A DNA stretch of 64,000 bases from Pontimicrobium sp. SW4. GTDB taxonomy: Bacteria; Bacteroidota; Bacteroidia; Flavobacteriales; Flavobacteriaceae. Shown one piece after another: positions 63,608 to 64,000 of this stretch. Location of the stretch: positions 2,418,001 through 2,482,000 of the forward strand of contig NZ_CP157199.1 of the NCBI RefSeq assembly GCF_039954625.1. Direction: 5' to 3'. Under the pieces are notes generated by a model. That model was not told the DNA's origin. It worked only from the letters and a program-made list of their open reading frames with translations, and did no database searches. Each line of letters opens with the position of its first letter. Position 1 is the first letter of the stretch. A program made the translations under genes and the position numbers.

Positions 63608-64000
63608 TTTGTATACGTTTTAATGAAACTTCTTTACTCAAACTATATAAAACAGGAACTACAAATAATGTAATTAATGCAATAAGCATCCCTCCAAAAC
63701 TAGGTATTGCCATTGGTATCATGATATCACTTCCTCTACCTGTAGACGTTAAAATAGGCAACAACGCTAAAATTGTTGTTGCTGTAGTCATTAAGCATGG
63801 ACGAATTCGTTTTTCTCCTGCTTCAATTACCGAATTTCTAATTTCTGATACTGATTTAGGCGTGTTTTTATCAAATGTTTGTTTTAAATAGGTTGCCATA
63901 ACTACACCATCGTCTGTAGCAATACCAAATAATGCAATAAACCCAACCCAAACTGCGACACTTAAATTAACTGGATTCATCTGAAATAATTCTCTAAGAT
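63597..64000 (-). CDS. CusA-like RND efflux permease, C-terminal part (partial)
   Basis: The last 133 codons are in the window; the gene begins beyond base 64000 and the frame stays open to the edge (LRELFQMNPVNLS). The visible segment has AVWVGFIALFGIATDDGVVM, RIRPCLMTTATTILALLPIL and VPVLYSLSKE, typical of the last transmembrane helices of heavy-metal efflux RND pumps. It uses proton motive force to export Cu/Ag. It is the upstream member of the minus-strand CusA-C operon. Confidence 0.92.
   Translation of the reverse strand, partial: LRELFQMNPVNLSVAVWVGFIALFGIATDDGVVMATYLKQTFDKNTPKSVSEIRNSVIEAGEKRIRPCLMTTATTILALLPILTSTGRGSDIMIPMAIPSFGGMLIALITLFVVPVLYSLSKEVSLKRIQNES

Overview
The window looks like a chromosomal segment of a member of the Flavobacteriaceae (Bacteroidota). 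The evidence is AT-rich DNA, several promoters of the -33 TTTG / -7 TAnnTTTG type, few Shine-Dalgarno sites, a C-terminal secretion tail of the type IX kind, and families typical of the group (GSCFA, DUF2911, DUF3347, carboxypeptidase-like/beta-barrel outer-membrane proteins). This is read from the sequence; no database search was possible.

Layout. 1-5162: tail of a Dcp-like peptidase, a small LAS-type metallopeptidase, a GbsR/MarR-like regulator between two copies of one palindromic operator, a membrane protein/TIGR01777 epimerase/DUF2071 operon, an ECF sigma factor with a tiny zinc-finger protein, and a degenerate UbiA-like membrane protein. 5249-10817: glycine decarboxylase gcvP, a KAS III-methyltransferase-glycosyltransferase operon, and tRNA-Thr(UGU) with a textbook promoter and terminator.

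10831-32631 is a catabolic island. On the minus strand it carries a TetR regulator and paaE, A, B, C, D, G, a Thr/Ser dehydratase-like gene, paaH, I, J, an SDR, paaZ, an enoyl-CoA hydratase-like gene and paaY. These are followed by a branched-chain 2-oxoacid dehydrogenase E2, an aminotransferase, an E1 alpha-beta fusion and a zinc alcohol dehydrogenase. A phenylalanine hydroxylase is divergent at the far end. No paaK (phenylacetate-CoA ligase) is present. An operator-like palindrome before paaE recurs, nearly identical, upstream of the E2/aminotransferase/E1 block. This suggests one regulon in which phenylalanine is transaminated and oxidatively decarboxylated straight to phenylacetyl-CoA, then degraded by the Paa route.

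Two small GIY-YIG nuclease genes interrupt this island. Each is bracketed by inverted copies of an ATTCC-type palindrome, giving compact cassettes of about 370 bp. Solo copies of the palindrome lie at other gene ends, and some have been translated into protein termini. This looks like a minimal mobile or repeat-maintaining system.

32829-45576 holds a rhodanese, an ORF-free 0.7-kb stretch with three covarying terminator-like RNA hairpins on the minus strand (candidate small-RNA array), GSCFA protein, alaS, an M23 peptidase, a MerR regulator, an outer-membrane beta-barrel protein, der, a DUF3179 lipoprotein and era. 45703-52108 holds two paralogous YtcJ-like amidohydrolases, a PBP4-like peptidase and an exported EEP phosphatase/nuclease. 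52213-57468 is a soluble NAD-type formate dehydrogenase operon (fdhD, NuoE-NuoF fusion, catalytic subunit). 57542-64000 is a copper-handling cluster: secreted multicopper oxidase, HMA lipoprotein and CusB-, CusC- and CusA-like efflux parts, the last running off the window.
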